Below are positions 49,611-58,308 of a stretch of 64,000 bases of DNA, piece by piece. The stretch lies in the NCBI GenBank assembly GCA_963755985.1, contig CAVWLO010000003.1, positions 744,001 to 808,000 of the forward strand, in the 5' to 3' direction. A program made the position numbers and the translations under genes. The DNA comes from DASXMT01 sp963755985. Its GTDB lineage: Bacteria > Actinomycetota > Acidimicrobiia > Acidimicrobiales > RAAP-2. The notes beneath the pieces are model-generated. The model ran no database searches, was not told where the DNA came from, and saw nothing but the letters and a program-made list of their open reading frames with translations. The stretch's first letter is position 1, and each line of letters opens with the position of its first letter.

Positions 49611-49703
49611 GGTCTCCTGTCCGGTCCTTCGTTCCGGCGTCGTGGGAGCCGACGCCGGTTCCTGCTTTACTATCTACCTTGTCGCCTCGGCTGTCGCGCC
49701 GGC

Positions 49704-50462
49704 CTACTTGGTCGTGTCGGCGTCGCGCTTTTCGACGAAGGCCGAGCGCTGCTCGTCGGCCACGCCGGCCACGTGGAGCTCGTAGGTGAATCCCTGTTCC
49801 AACCGGTAGCTCGTCTTCACGTCGACCGGGTCGATGCCGTTGAGCGACTCCTTGGCCCGGCGGATGATCGTCGGGCTCTTGGATGCGATCTCGCCCGCCA
49901 CCCGGTAGGCGGTGTCCACCAGCTGCTCGGTGGGCACGACCTCGAGCACCGAGCCGTAGTGGTGCAGCTCGGCCGCCGTGGCCGGCTTGGCCGTGTAGAC
50001 CATCGAGCGCATCTTGTGCAGAGGCACGAGCCGGGACAGGTGGGTGGCCGCCCCGAGGGCTCCCCGGTCGACCTCGGGCAGGCCGAAGGTGGCGTCCTCG
50101 GTGGCCACGATGATGTCGGAGTTCCCGGCAAGGCCGATCCCTCCCCCCAAGCAGAAGCCCTGTACGGCGGCGACGACCGGCACCTCGCAGTCGTAGACGG
50201 CGGCGAAGGCGGCGAAGCAGCCGCGGTTGACGCCGATCAGCGCCTCGTCCCCCTTGGCCTGTATCTCCTTGATGTCGACCCCCGCGCAGAAGCCCCGGCC
50301 CTCGGCCCGCAGGATGACCACCCGATTCTCGGGGATGCGCCCGGCGGCGAGTACGGCGTCGGCCAGGCTGAACCAGCCGGCCACGTCGAGCGCGTTGACC
50401 GGCGGGTGGTTGATGACCACCTCGGCGATTCCCGGTTGGCTCTGGTGGGTCTCGATGGGCAT
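49704..50462 (-). CDS. echA20: EchA20-like enoyl-CoA hydratase family hydrolase
   Basis: This 252-residue crotonase closely resembles mycobacterial EchA20 (Rv3550), which hydrolyses the D ring of the HIP-derived CoA thioester. Signature stretches are VILRAEGRGFCAGVDIKEIQ, NRGCFAAFAAVYDCEVPVVA, GFCLGGGIGLAGNSDIIVAT and EDATFGLPEVDRGALGAATH. ATG 50462 has CGGAG upstream. It is first in the presumed operon echA20, ipdA, ipdB, ipdC, with 93 bases before ipdA. Confidence 0.92.
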   Translation of the reverse strand: MPIETHQSQPGIAEVVINHPPVNALDVAGWFSLADAVLAAGRIPENRVVILRAEGRGFCAGVDIKEIQAKGDEALIGVNRGCFAAFAAVYDCEVPVVAAVQGFCLGGGIGLAGNSDIIVATEDATFGLPEVDRGALGAATHLSRLVPLHKMRSMVYTAKPATAAELHHYGSVLEVVPTEQLVDTAYRVAGEIASKSPTIIRRAKESLNGIDPVDVKTSYRLEQGFTYELHVAGVADEQRSAFVEKRDADTTK

Positions 50463-50770
50463 GGTTGCTCCGGGCGCTGGACGACGGGGGGTACCGGGCG
50501 CCCGGCACTTGCTCGACGGCCGCCTGAGGCCTGGTCGAACGGGCGTAGCTCCCGACGCCCGAACTGTAACATCGCCGACACGGTGGGGCCCCGGTCCGCC
50601 CGCACCGATGCACCACACTTGGGTGCCCGTGGCCGAACCCCGGAGCCGGGACCAGGAGCCGCCTGAGGAACCAAACGATTGGTTGGCCTGGGCCGATGAA
50701 CGAGGGCCAGGAGGGCACGGCAGGCCCCGACTGTTGTCTGGGACCGCTGTTTGCCTGTTTACTGGCGCCC
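50463..50770. other. Divergent promoter region of echA20 and the transhydrogenase operon
   Basis: About 308 bases without a supported gene. It should hold both promoters. I looked for KstR- and KstR2-type palindromes and saw none; only isolated CTTG-like half sites occur. Confidence 0.45.
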
Positions 50771-51991
50771 GTGAGACTCGCCGTGTGTACAGAGACCCGT
50801 CCGGGCGAGACGCGGGTGGCAATCGTGCCTGATGTGGCGGCCCGGCTGGCTGCTTCGGGGATCGAGGTGGCGGTGCAGGCCGGCGCGGGCACGGCGGCCC
50901 GCTTTCCTGACGCCGCCTACGAGCGCGCTGGCGCGGCGGTGCTCCCCGACGCGGCCGCCGTCCTCGCCGGGGCGGCCATGGTCGCTCGGGTGCAGCCCCC
51001 GTCTCCCGAGGAGGTGGACCAGCTCCCCGAGGGGGTGTCGGTGGTCAGCTTCCTGCAGCCCGGTCAGGTCCCGGACGTGGTCCAGGCCCTGGCGGCCAAG
51101 CGGGCGACGGTCTACAGCCTGGATCTCCTGCCCCGGATCAGCCGGGCCCAGTCCATCGACGCACTCTCCTCGCAGGCCACCGTGAGTGGGTATCGGGCCG
51201 GGCTGGCCGGGGCCGAGCACCTGGCCAAGTTCTTCCCCATGTTCATGACGGCAGCCGGCACCGTGCCTCCGGCCAAGGTCCTGGTCATGGGGGCTGGGGT
51301 GGCCGGGTTGCAGGCCATCGCCACCGCCCGCCGGCTGGGTGCCGTGGTCCGGGGCTACGACGTGCGGGCCGCAGCCAAAGAAGAGGTGCAGAGCCTCGGT
51401 GCCTCGTTCGTGGAGCTCGGCCTCGAGTCCCAGGAGGGAACCGGCGGCTACGCCCGGGAGCAGACGGCCGAGTACCAGGCCAAGCAACAGGAGCTCTTGT
51501 TCACCGAGGTGACCGGTTCTGACGTGGTCATCACCACCGCCCAGATACCGGGCCGCAAGGCTCCGGTGCTGGTGACCAGGGCCATGGTCGAGGGGATGGC
51601 CGCCGGGGCGGTGGTGGTGGACATGGCCGCCGATTCGGGGGGCAACTGCGAGTTGTCGGTGCCCGGCGAGGACGTGGTCACCGACAGCGGCGTGACCGTG
51701 GTGGGGATGACCAACCCACCGGCCTCGATGCCCACCCACGCCAGCTTCCTGTACTCGCGTAACATCGCCAACTTCTTGGCCCTGGTGGTCGCAGACGGCG
51801 AGCTCACCCCCGACTTCGAGGACGAGATTGTGGCCGGGACGTGCGTGGTCCGAGCCGGCGAGGTCATCAACCACGATGCCTCGGTGCCGCCCCCGGCAGC
51901 ACCGCCGCCTGCGGCCCCGCCCGGTCAGGCGGGGGAGCAGAGCGACCGGGGCGAACCGGGCGAGCGATCGGCTGGAGAGGAGGGATCATGA
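50771..51991 (+). CDS. pntAA: NAD(P) transhydrogenase subunit alpha part 1 (PntAA)
   Basis: This 406-residue cytoplasmic NAD(H)-binding subunit (domain I) of proton-translocating transhydrogenase has RLAVCTETRPGETRVAIVPD at the start, ISRAQSIDALSSQATVSGYR, the Rossmann motif VLVMGAGVAGLQAIATARRL and DVVITTAQIPGRKAPVLVTR. The tail is Pro/Ala/Glu-rich. GTG 50771 starts at the homology; an ATG at 50696 in frame is less likely. The stop overlaps pntAB (ATGA). Confidence 0.94.
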   Translation: MRLAVCTETRPGETRVAIVPDVAARLAASGIEVAVQAGAGTAARFPDAAYERAGAAVLPDAAAVLAGAAMVARVQPPSPEEVDQLPEGVSVVSFLQPGQVPDVVQALAAKRATVYSLDLLPRISRAQSIDALSSQATVSGYRAGLAGAEHLAKFFPMFMTAAGTVPPAKVLVMGAGVAGLQAIATARRLGAVVRGYDVRAAAKEEVQSLGASFVELGLESQEGTGGYAREQTAEYQAKQQELLFTEVTGSDVVITTAQIPGRKAPVLVTRAMVEGMAAGAVVVDMAADSGGNCELSVPGEDVVTDSGVTVVGMTNPPASMPTHASFLYSRNIANFLALVVADGELTPDFEDEIVAGTCVVRAGEVINHDASVPPPAAPPPAAPPGQAGEQSDRGEPGERSAGEEGS

Positions 51992-52590
51992 CAACCGGGA
52001 TCATCGCGTTCTTCACTGTCTTCGTACTGGCGGCGTTCGTCGGCAACGAGGTCATCTCCAAGGTGCCGAGTGTGTTGCACACCCCGCTCATGTCGGGGAG
52101 CAACGCTATCCACGGCATCATCCTGGTCGGGACCATGATCGTGATGGGCGAGGCCCGTGGGGCGGCCCAGATCACGCTGGCCTTCTTCGCCGTGCTGCTG
52201 GCCACTTTGAACGTGGTGGGCGGTTTCGTTGTAACCGACCGCATGCTCGAGATGTTCAGAGGGAGGCCGTCTGATCGTCCCCGTCCCGATGCCGCTCCCG
52301 GTGCCGGTGCCGGTGCGTCGGAGGTTTCGCCCACCGAAGCGCCGTCTTCGACCGATGCTCTTCCTTCCCCTGCTGGCCCCGGCGCTGCCGCTGCCCCCGG
52401 TGCCGCCAATGCTCCTGATGCCCCCGGCGTCGCCGACTCCCCTGATGCCCCCAGCGGCGCAGACTCCCCTGATGCCGGCGACCCGGCCGATGCCCCTGAT
52501 GCCGGCGACCCGGCCGAAGCCCCTGATGCCGGCGGCTCGGCCGATGCGGGAGATGCCGGTGGTAACCCGACCTCGGGAGACGCCCGGTGA
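51988..52590 (+). CDS. pntAB: NAD(P) transhydrogenase subunit alpha part 2 (PntAB) with long acidic tail
   Basis: Residues 1-95 form the short membrane subunit: IAFFTVFVLAAFVGNEVISK, VPSVLHTPLMSGSNAIHGII, LVGTMIVMGEARG and LAFFAVLLATLNVVGGFVVT. About 105 extra residues follow, rich in Ala, Asp, Pro and Gly, with repeats DAGDPADAPDAGD. Family members usually end near residue 100, so the tail is an added low-complexity extension. ATG 51988 overlaps the pntAA stop with GGAGAGGAGGG in front. Its stop overlaps pntB (GTGA). Confidence 0.9.
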   Translation: MTTGIIAFFTVFVLAAFVGNEVISKVPSVLHTPLMSGSNAIHGIILVGTMIVMGEARGAAQITLAFFAVLLATLNVVGGFVVTDRMLEMFRGRPSDRPRPDAAPGAGAGASEVSPTEAPSSTDALPSPAGPGAAAAPGAANAPDAPGVADSPDAPSGADSPDAGDPADAPDAGDPAEAPDAGGSADAGDAGGNPTSGDAR

Positions 52591-53990
52591 CGCTCGGAAC
52601 CTGGACCGACCTGATCTACCTGCTGTGTGCCATCGGGTTCATCGTCGCCCTGAAGGGGTTGAGCTCTCCCCGCCATGCCCGAAGGGGCAATCTGGTAGGT
52701 GCCGGCGCGGCCACGGTGGCCATCGCCTTCACCTTCACCAATCCGGGCCTCCGGAGCAGTGGTAAGAACCTCATCCTGGCCATCGTGGCCATGGTCATCG
52801 GGGCCGCCATCGCCGTGCCCGCCGCCCGCAAGGTGAAGATGACGGCGATGCCACAGATGGTGGCCATCTTCAACGGTGTCGGCGGCGGGGCCGCGGCACT
52901 CGTGTCCATCGTCGTCTTCTTGATCGAGTCGCCGGGCAAGCCCGCCGTCTACCGCATCGCCGAGGGGCTGTTCGGGGTCTTGATCGGCTCTGTGTCCTTT
53001 GCCGGCAGTGCGATCGCCTTCGCCAAGCTGCAAGAGCTGATGACCGGGCGGCCCATCACCTACCCCGCCCAACAGATCATCAACGCCGCGGTAGGGGCGG
53101 CCATCGTCGGCGTCGCTGTCGCCACGTTGGTCACCGGCAGCACGCCGCTGCTGATCATCATGGTGGTCCTGTCGTTGGTCCTGGGCGTGATCTTCGTGCT
53201 GCCCATCGGCGGGGCCGACGTCCCCGTGCTGATCTCGCTGCTCAATGCGTTCACCGGCCTGGCTGTGGCCGCGTCCGGCTTCACCCTCAACTTGAACCTG
53301 TTGATCATCGCCGGGACCCTGGTGGGGGCTTCGGGCATCTTGCTCACCAGGATGATGAGCAAGGCCATGGGACGCTCACTGCCCAACATTCTCTTCAGCG
53401 CCTTCGGCTCGGTGATCACAGCCACCGGGGGGGCCGACGGCACAGGGGCCGACGCCCGCCCGGTGAAGGTGGGGACACCCGAGGACATCGGGGTGCTTCT
53501 GGCCTACGCCCGCCGGGTGGTGATCATCCCCGGGTACGGATTGGCCGTGGCCCAGGGGCAACACACCGTCAAGGAGCTGGCCGATGCTCTCACCGCGAGG
53601 GGTGTCGACGTCATCTACGCCATCCACCCGGTAGCCGGTCGCATGCCGGGGCACATGAACGTGCTCCTGGCCGAGGCCAACGTGCCCTACGAACAGCTGG
53701 TGGAGATGGACGAGGCCAACCCGGAGATGCCGACCACCGACGTGGCTCTGGTGGTCGGTGCCAACGACACGGTCAACCCGGCCGCACAGAACACCCCGGG
53801 CAGCCCGATCTACGGCATGCCCATCGTGCATGCCGACCAGGCCCAGAACATCGTCTTCTTGAAGCGGTCGATGCGCCCCGGGTTCGCCGGTATCGACAAC
53901 GAGCTCCTCTACGACCCGAAGACGACCATGCTCTTCGGTGACGCCAAGGACACGCTGACCAAGCTGGTTGCTGCGGTGAAGGAGGCATAG
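52587..53990 (+). CDS. pntB: NAD(P) transhydrogenase subunit beta (PntB)
   Basis: 467 residues. About eight or nine helices of domain II carry VAIFNGVGGGAAALVSIVVF and GADVPVLISLLNAFTGLAVA. The NADP-binding domain III follows, with VIIPGYGLAVAQGQHTVKEL, YAIHPVAGRMPGHMNVLLAE, VVGANDTVNPAAQNTPGSPI and FLKRSMRPGFAGIDNELLY. It uses the proton-motive force to make NADPH from NADH. Third gene of the pntAA-AB-B operon, starting at GTG 52587. Confidence 0.96.
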   Translation: MTLGTWTDLIYLLCAIGFIVALKGLSSPRHARRGNLVGAGAATVAIAFTFTNPGLRSSGKNLILAIVAMVIGAAIAVPAARKVKMTAMPQMVAIFNGVGGGAAALVSIVVFLIESPGKPAVYRIAEGLFGVLIGSVSFAGSAIAFAKLQELMTGRPITYPAQQIINAAVGAAIVGVAVATLVTGSTPLLIIMVVLSLVLGVIFVLPIGGADVPVLISLLNAFTGLAVAASGFTLNLNLLIIAGTLVGASGILLTRMMSKAMGRSLPNILFSAFGSVITATGGADGTGADARPVKVGTPEDIGVLLAYARRVVIIPGYGLAVAQGQHTVKELADALTARGVDVIYAIHPVAGRMPGHMNVLLAEANVPYEQLVEMDEANPEMPTTDVALVVGANDTVNPAAQNTPGSPIYGMPIVHADQAQNIVFLKRSMRPGFAGIDNELLYDPKTTMLFGDAKDTLTKLVAAVKEA

Positions 53991-54155
53991 CCGTCGAGTC
54001 GGCTTCGTAACGGTCGAGTCGGCGTCGAACCCGGTCGAGTCGGGAGTCAGGGACAGCGTTGTTTCCGGGCCGGCGTCTCCCGTGTGGGACCGCGGGACCG
54101 CTCGGGTCGGTTGCCCAACGGCCGACCGAAAGCCATTAGTCTCAGTGGGCACCTC

Positions 54156-54231
54156 GGGGGTGTAGCTCAGCTGGTAGAGCGCTACGTTCGCAACGTAGAA
54201 GTCGGCGGTTCGAGTCCGCTCACCTCCACCA
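54156..54231 (+). tRNA. tRNA-Ala(CGC), CCA encoded
   Basis: Acceptor arms GGGGGTG and CACCTCC pair (one G-T). The D arm is TAGCTCAGCTGGTAGAGC. The anticodon stem is CTACG/CGTAG with loop TTCGCAA (anticodon CGC), and the T arm is GGCGG TTCGAGT CCGCT. The discriminator is A and a 3' CCA is encoded (54229-54231). It lies at one edge of the small island that ends at the tRNA-like remnant near 56895-56941. Confidence 0.95.
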
Positions 54232-54767
54232 AAGGCCCAGGTCAGAGGGCCGAAGTGGGATCCCCTGGAAATTCAGATTCTCCGACGTGTCTTTACCTGT
54301 CTTTACCGTTTACACCGCGAGCGAATAGGGGCATGTGAGCTGGGCACATTGGTACGAGTTGCGCGGTCCTGTCTGCTGACGAATTCAGAACTCGACTCGG
54401 AACTTGGACTGGAAGGTCGCCCTCGTTGGACGGATGCCCGGCGATGCGGTAGCTCCCAAGCTGGTCCTGTTGACGACAAAGAGGATCTGCCATCAGAGGA
54501 CCTCACGCTCGTAGCGCACGAGCACGGCCGGACCCCATGCTTGCTTTAGAAACGAACATATCGGCACCTAGCGGTGGCGTGGCCGCCGTACCGACGAACT
54601 GTGCTCGGTCGTTCGGGCGCCGGTCGACGACCAGATCCTGTGTGCCGAGCTGAGCCATCTGGTTCGGCTGTGAAGCGGCCGTGGTAAATGTCATCTCCTC
54701 TCGTTCTTTCCCTGTTTCGCCTTTGGTTGCGCCGAGCGCGCAGGAACCGACGTCGACGCGGCGGCTT
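54232..54767. other. Island left part, no firm gene
   Basis: It contains the left 22-bp direct repeat (54286-54307) and weak ORFs only. One of 63 residues on the minus strand (about 54503-54694, MTFTTAASQPNQMAQLGTQD) follows the reductase gene and has GAGAGGAG abutting its ATG. One of 66 residues on the plus strand is at 54349-54549. Neither is recognised. Base composition is less GC-rich than the flanks. Confidence 0.5.
54286..54307 (+). repeat. 22-bp direct repeat, left copy
   Basis: This copy is CGTGTCTTTACC-like, made of two TGTCTTTAC units. It matches 56772-56793 at 21 of 22 positions. The two copies flank the reductase and sigma-factor genes and lie inside the tRNA-Ala ends, as integrase arm-type sites would. 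Confidence 0.8.
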
Positions 54768-55343
54768 CTAGGCGTCTTGGACGACCTCGTAGCTGAGGTG
54801 GGCGAGGTCGCCGATCGCCTCAGTCGTGACGAGGCGTATGGGCAGTGTGTCGCTGGTCTCGCCGAAGAGTTGAACGCCGGCGCCGAGCACAACCGGGTAG
54901 ACCATGAGCCGCACCTCGTCGACGAGATCGTGCGCGATCAGGGTGCGCACCAACTGGATGCTGCCGGCGACGACGATCTCCCCGTTGAGCTCCTGCTTCA
55001 ACTTGGAGACCTCGGTCATTACGTCGTCCTTGATGACCGTGGTGTTGTTCCATTTCGGATCCTCGAGCGTCGAGGACACGACATACTTGGGCATGCTGTT
55101 CATCCGGAACGCCAACTCACCATTCCGGAATGGCCACCGCGCCGCCAAGAACTCGTACGTTCGACGACCTTGTAGCAGGGCCTCGGCGCCCAGGTGCTCG
55201 TCGAGCAGGACTTTGGCCGCCCCTTCACGGCCCTGGTCACCGACACGACCGACCCAGCCACCTCGGCTGAAGCCCTCGGCTCCCGCTGGATCCTGTACGA
55301 CTCCGTCGAGCGAGATGTTCTCGCTGATGACGATCTTTCCCAT
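54768..55343 (-). CDS. RibD C-terminal/dihydrofolate-reductase-like protein
   Basis: 191 residues: GKIVISENISLDGVVQDPAG at the start, then LLQGRRTYEFLAARWPF, KYVVSSTLEDPKWNNTTVIK, GEIVVAGSIQLVRTLIAHDL and DEVRLMVYPVVLGAGVQLFG. These are the NADPH-fold landmarks of the RibD_C family, common single-gene reductases of unknown substrate in actinobacteria. ATG 55343 has GGGAG upstream. It is divergent from the sigma factor at 55495. Confidence 0.92.
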   Translation of the reverse strand: MGKIVISENISLDGVVQDPAGAEGFSRGGWVGRVGDQGREGAAKVLLDEHLGAEALLQGRRTYEFLAARWPFRNGELAFRMNSMPKYVVSSTLEDPKWNNTTVIKDDVMTEVSKLKQELNGEIVVAGSIQLVRTLIAHDLVDEVRLMVYPVVLGAGVQLFGETSDTLPIRLVTTEAIGDLAHLSYEVVQDA

Positions 55344-55494
55344 GGCAATTCTCCCTTCGTCGGTGCAGTCACCGTCAATCAAATAGGCGCCGCGATGTCG
55401 GACAATTGGGCGCTCTCCGACCGCCCAATTCGCCCCTCGCTCGGCGTCTATATGGGGATGGAAGTGCGACGACCCCCCGGAAGGAGCCGCTACG

Positions 55495-56511
55495 GTGAGC
55501 GAGGTGCCAGGCGACTTGATGTCAAGGGCCAGGGCTGGCGACGGGGCCGCGTTTCGAGAGCTGACCGAGCCGTACCGCCGAGAGCTCCAGGTGCACTGCT
55601 ACCGGATGCTTGGGTCCTACCAGGATGCGGAGGATGCCCTCCAAGAGACGCTGCTGGCCGCGTGGCAAGGTTTCGCAGCCTTCGAGGGACGCTCCTCGCT
55701 TCGCACCTGGATGTACCGGATCGCCACCCATCGTTGTCTCGACGCCCGTCGCTCGGCCAGCCGACGACCGTCCAAGGAGTGGGACGTGCCCGGAGTTGAA
55801 CCGCCTGAGCCGACCCGCCTCGGCGAAGTCGTATGGCTCGAGCCGTATCCGGATCTCCTCCTCGCGGGTGCGATCGACATGCCGCTTGGACCCGAGGCCC
55901 GCTATGAACGGACCGAGTCCATCTCTCTGGCATTCGTGACTGCCCTGCAGGCCCTGCCGCCTCGACAGGTCGCGGTCCTCGTCTTGCGTGACGTCCTCGG
56001 ATACCACGCGGACGAGGTTGCGGACATGCTCGACTCGACTCTCGACTCGGTCAACAGCGCGCTGAAACGTGCGCGCGCCACCCTTCAGGATCGTCCCTCG
56101 TCAGATATCGAGCACGAATCGCCTCCCGCGCAAAACTCACCAGCCGAGGATGCGATCGTGGCAGAGTTCACGCATGCGTGGGAATCCGCCGATCTCGACA
56201 TGCTGGTGGGACTCCTGACCGACGACGTGTTCATCTCGATGCCACCGATGCCTTTCGAGTACGAGGGCCGAGACGTTGTTGCCCGCTTCTGTGCCAACCT
56301 CTTCGACGCGGGCCGAACCTATGACCTTGTGCCAACGCGGGCGAATGGTCAACCGGCCTTCGGGGTTTACTTGCGCGCTCCTATCGACGTCCGTCATGGG
56401 GTCGGTCTGTATGTCCTCACTCTCTCCGGCGACCGGATCAGCGCAATGACCCGCTTCGAGAACACCGTCCTCCCAGCGTTCGGGCTTCCCCGATCTTTGC
56501 CCGCCCGATGA
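55495..56511 (+). CDS. ECF sigma factor with SnoaL-like C-terminal domain
   Basis: 338 residues. Sigma region 2 (about 12-85) includes FRELTEPYRRELQVHCYRML, GSYQDAEDALQETLLAAWQG and SLRTWMYRIATHRCLDARR. Region 4 (about 140-200) includes LPPRQVAVLVLRDVLGYHAD and LDSTLDSVNSALKRARATLQ. A SnoaL/NTF2-like domain follows (about 222-330; VAEFTHAWESADLDMLVGLL). This architecture is that of SigG/SigJ-type ECF factors, where the extra domain modulates activity in place of an anti-sigma factor. GTG 55495 follows GGAAGGAG. It is divergent from the reductase, which may be a target. Confidence 0.93.
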   Translation: MSEVPGDLMSRARAGDGAAFRELTEPYRRELQVHCYRMLGSYQDAEDALQETLLAAWQGFAAFEGRSSLRTWMYRIATHRCLDARRSASRRPSKEWDVPGVEPPEPTRLGEVVWLEPYPDLLLAGAIDMPLGPEARYERTESISLAFVTALQALPPRQVAVLVLRDVLGYHADEVADMLDSTLDSVNSALKRARATLQDRPSSDIEHESPPAQNSPAEDAIVAEFTHAWESADLDMLVGLLTDDVFISMPPMPFEYEGRDVVARFCANLFDAGRTYDLVPTRANGQPAFGVYLRAPIDVRHGVGLYVLTLSGDRISAMTRFENTVLPAFGLPRSLPAR

Positions 56512-56771
56512 TCGGCGCACCCTGGTTTCGATGATCAAGTCGACTTTTTCCATTCTGATTGTTGGCGGATTGCGTAACGTTGGTGCACGATAATGAGCAG
56601 GCGGCGGCTATGGCATCGCCGCCATGGCACAACCTCGGCTGCCTGCCGCTTCGCGTGATCGTCGTCAATACGAACCTGCTTCAGGGACTCCATTGGCTCC
56701 GACCGCTGAGCGTTTGCCGATTGGACGTCCGTACCGATCCGTCGACAGGCCCCAGGAAGTGTTCGTCCGAG

Positions 56772-56793
56772 CGTGTCTTTACGTGTCTTTACC
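56772..56793 (+). repeat. 22-bp direct repeat, right copy
   Basis: This copy differs from 54286-54307 only at the twelfth base (G for C). The same two TGTCTTTAC units are present. It lies about 100 bases before the tRNA-Ala-like remnant. Confidence 0.8.
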
Positions 56794-56888
56794 ATGCGGG
56801 AAAGGGAGGGATCGTGCGGGAATCTGAGGGGATCGAAACGCCGGTACCAGGAGAACCCTCAAGAAGTGCCTGGTCAAAACACTGAGAG

Positions 56889-56941
56889 GTACACTTTCGC
56901 AATGTAGAGGCCGAGGGTTCGAGTCCCTTCACCTCCACCCC
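56889..56941 (+). pseudogene. tRNA-Ala(CGC) 3' remnant, candidate attachment site
   Basis: From the anticodon loop TTCGCAA onward this matches the tRNA-Ala at 54156. A T arm (GAGGG TTCGAGT CCCTT) with intact pairing is followed by CACCTCCACC. The 5' acceptor strand and D arm are missing and the anticodon 5' stem is corrupted. A terminator follows, as expected for a former tRNA end displaced by integration. Confidence 0.72.
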
Positions 56942-56953
56942 AAACGTGCAGGT

Positions 56954-56977
56954 CAGCCGGGGTTTACGCCCCGGCTG
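56954..56977 (+). terminator. Hairpin terminator after the tRNA remnant
   Basis: Perfect 9-bp stem CAGCCGGGG/CCCCGGCTG with a six-base loop, followed by TCTCGCGTCT. The position, just past the CACCTCCACC end, suits a tRNA transcription terminator. Confidence 0.7.
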
Positions 56978-57112
56978 TCTCGCGTCTGGGGCCATTTCGT
57001 GCGCGATCCGTGCGCGAACGAAATGACTTGACTTGTGTGAAGTCCCGGTACCTACACGAAACTTTGGTTCCGGTCGCCCAAATGCTGATGGGTCGGGTCT
57101 TGTGTCATAGGT

Positions 57113-57640
57113 TCAGCGACTTAGACCCACGATGTCGGTCAGGAGGCGAAGCAGGCTGTCGGCGAAGAAGCGGCCGAAGCGGTCGGGTGGCCATTGGCGT
57201 GCGGTGGTGAGGCGATCGAAGACGGCCGGGTCCATGAGTAGCCACACTATGTCGATAGCCTGCCTGCGTTCGAGGCCGGCCCGCAGTGGTGTCTTTTCGG
57301 TGAGTGCGTCGACGATCCAACCGGCCGTCGCCGCTCGCTGGCCGCGTAACTGTTCGGCGAGGGGGACCAGGCGGTCATCACCGCGGGCCCATTCGAGGGC
57401 GGCGAGAACCAGAGCGTCGGAACGTATAGCGGCTGGCACCAGGATCGTGGCGACCGCTTCGACGAAGGTCACGGCGTCGGGCGCTGCTCGGGCCGCTACC
57501 GCCCACGGGCGTTCCAGCATGGGAACTGGCTCGTCGTCGCCGGCAATGGCGACATCGATCGCAGCCTTTAGCAGGTCGGATTTGGTCGGGAAGGGGAGCT
57601 CCACGGCGGCCACCGATACGCCTGCGGCTGTCCTCGAGGT
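57113..57640 (-). pseudogene. TetR regulator missing its N-terminus
   Basis: The reading frame holds the end of the DNA-binding domain (TAAGVSVAAVELPFPTKSDL) and the whole ligand domain (LKAAIDVAIAGDDEPVPMLE, AALEWARGDDRLVPLAEQLR, DIVWLLMDPAVFDRLTTARQ) to the stop at 57113. About the first 25 residues of the usual HTH are replaced by DNA belonging to a truncated methyltransferase on the other strand. No start codon with a ribosome-binding site is evident. The upstream boundary is approximate. Confidence 0.75.
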
Positions 57641-58166
57641 GCGCCGCCACAATGTGATCAGCGACCCGCCGCCGTCCGAAACGTTCGACCTGGTCCACGC
57701 CCGGCTGGTGCTGGTCCACCTTGAGGACCGCGCAGCCGCGCTGCAAGTCATGATCGATGCGCTGCGGCCGGGCGGATGGCTGGTGCTCGAAGATGCGGAC
57801 CCCGCGCTGCAGCCCCTCGCCTGCCCGGACGAGCGCGGCCCTGCCGAGGAGCTGGCCAACCGCCTGCGCACCCGGATGCGCACACTGGTGGTCGAGCGCG
57901 GCGCGGACCTCGCGTACGGTCGCACGCTGCCCCTGCTGCTGCGTGAGTCAGACCTCCGTGACGTGAGAGCGGAGGCCTACTTCCCGATCGCATCACAGGC
58001 GTGCTTGATCTTGGAGGCGACCACGGTCCGACACGTCCGCGATCAGCTGTTGGCCGCAGGATTGGCGACGCCAGAGGAGATCGAGACACACCTCGAGAAC
58101 CTCGCCCGCGGCGACCTGGATCTCATGCTGGCGCCGATGATCACCGCTTGGGGCCGCAAAGCCTGA
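57620..58166 (+). pseudogene. SAM-dependent methyltransferase missing its N-terminus
   Basis: Homology starts abruptly at VLEVRRHNVISDPPPSETFD and continues with LVHARLVLVHLEDRAAALQV, ALRPGGWLVLEDADPALQPL, LPLLLRESDLRDVRAEAYFP and a helical C-terminus to the stop at 58166. The SAM-binding motif I that should precede it is absent. It abuts the truncated TetR gene head to head, so both lost their 5' ends at the same junction. The start is approximate. Confidence 0.72.
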
Positions 58167-58308
58167 CTAGTGCTCCAAGTCACCGGTTCAGGGTAGGTAG
58201 TGCCGTGACCTGCAATGTTTGCTCAGCATTCGGACCCGCCCGATAGCGGGTGATACCGCCTGGGGCGTTAGGCCGAGAGATCAGCGGGCCTGTCCGGCCC
58301 GAATCTGG

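Larger units (their letters stand above)
56512..57112. other. Island right edge without protein genes
   Basis: About 600 bases carry the right 22-bp direct repeat (56772-56793), the tRNA-Ala-like remnant and its hairpin terminator. Short ORFs here overlap the tRNA remnant and look like translation artefacts. Confidence 0.6.

Noticed and set aside
48915..50666. Long plus-strand ORF (583 aa) across ipdA and echA20
   Set aside because: Antisense to two clearly conserved coupled genes; no domain motif.
56789..56995. Minus-strand ORF (68 aa) across the tRNA remnant
   Set aside because: Its VEVKGLEPSASTL sequence is the familiar translation artefact of tRNA-like DNA.
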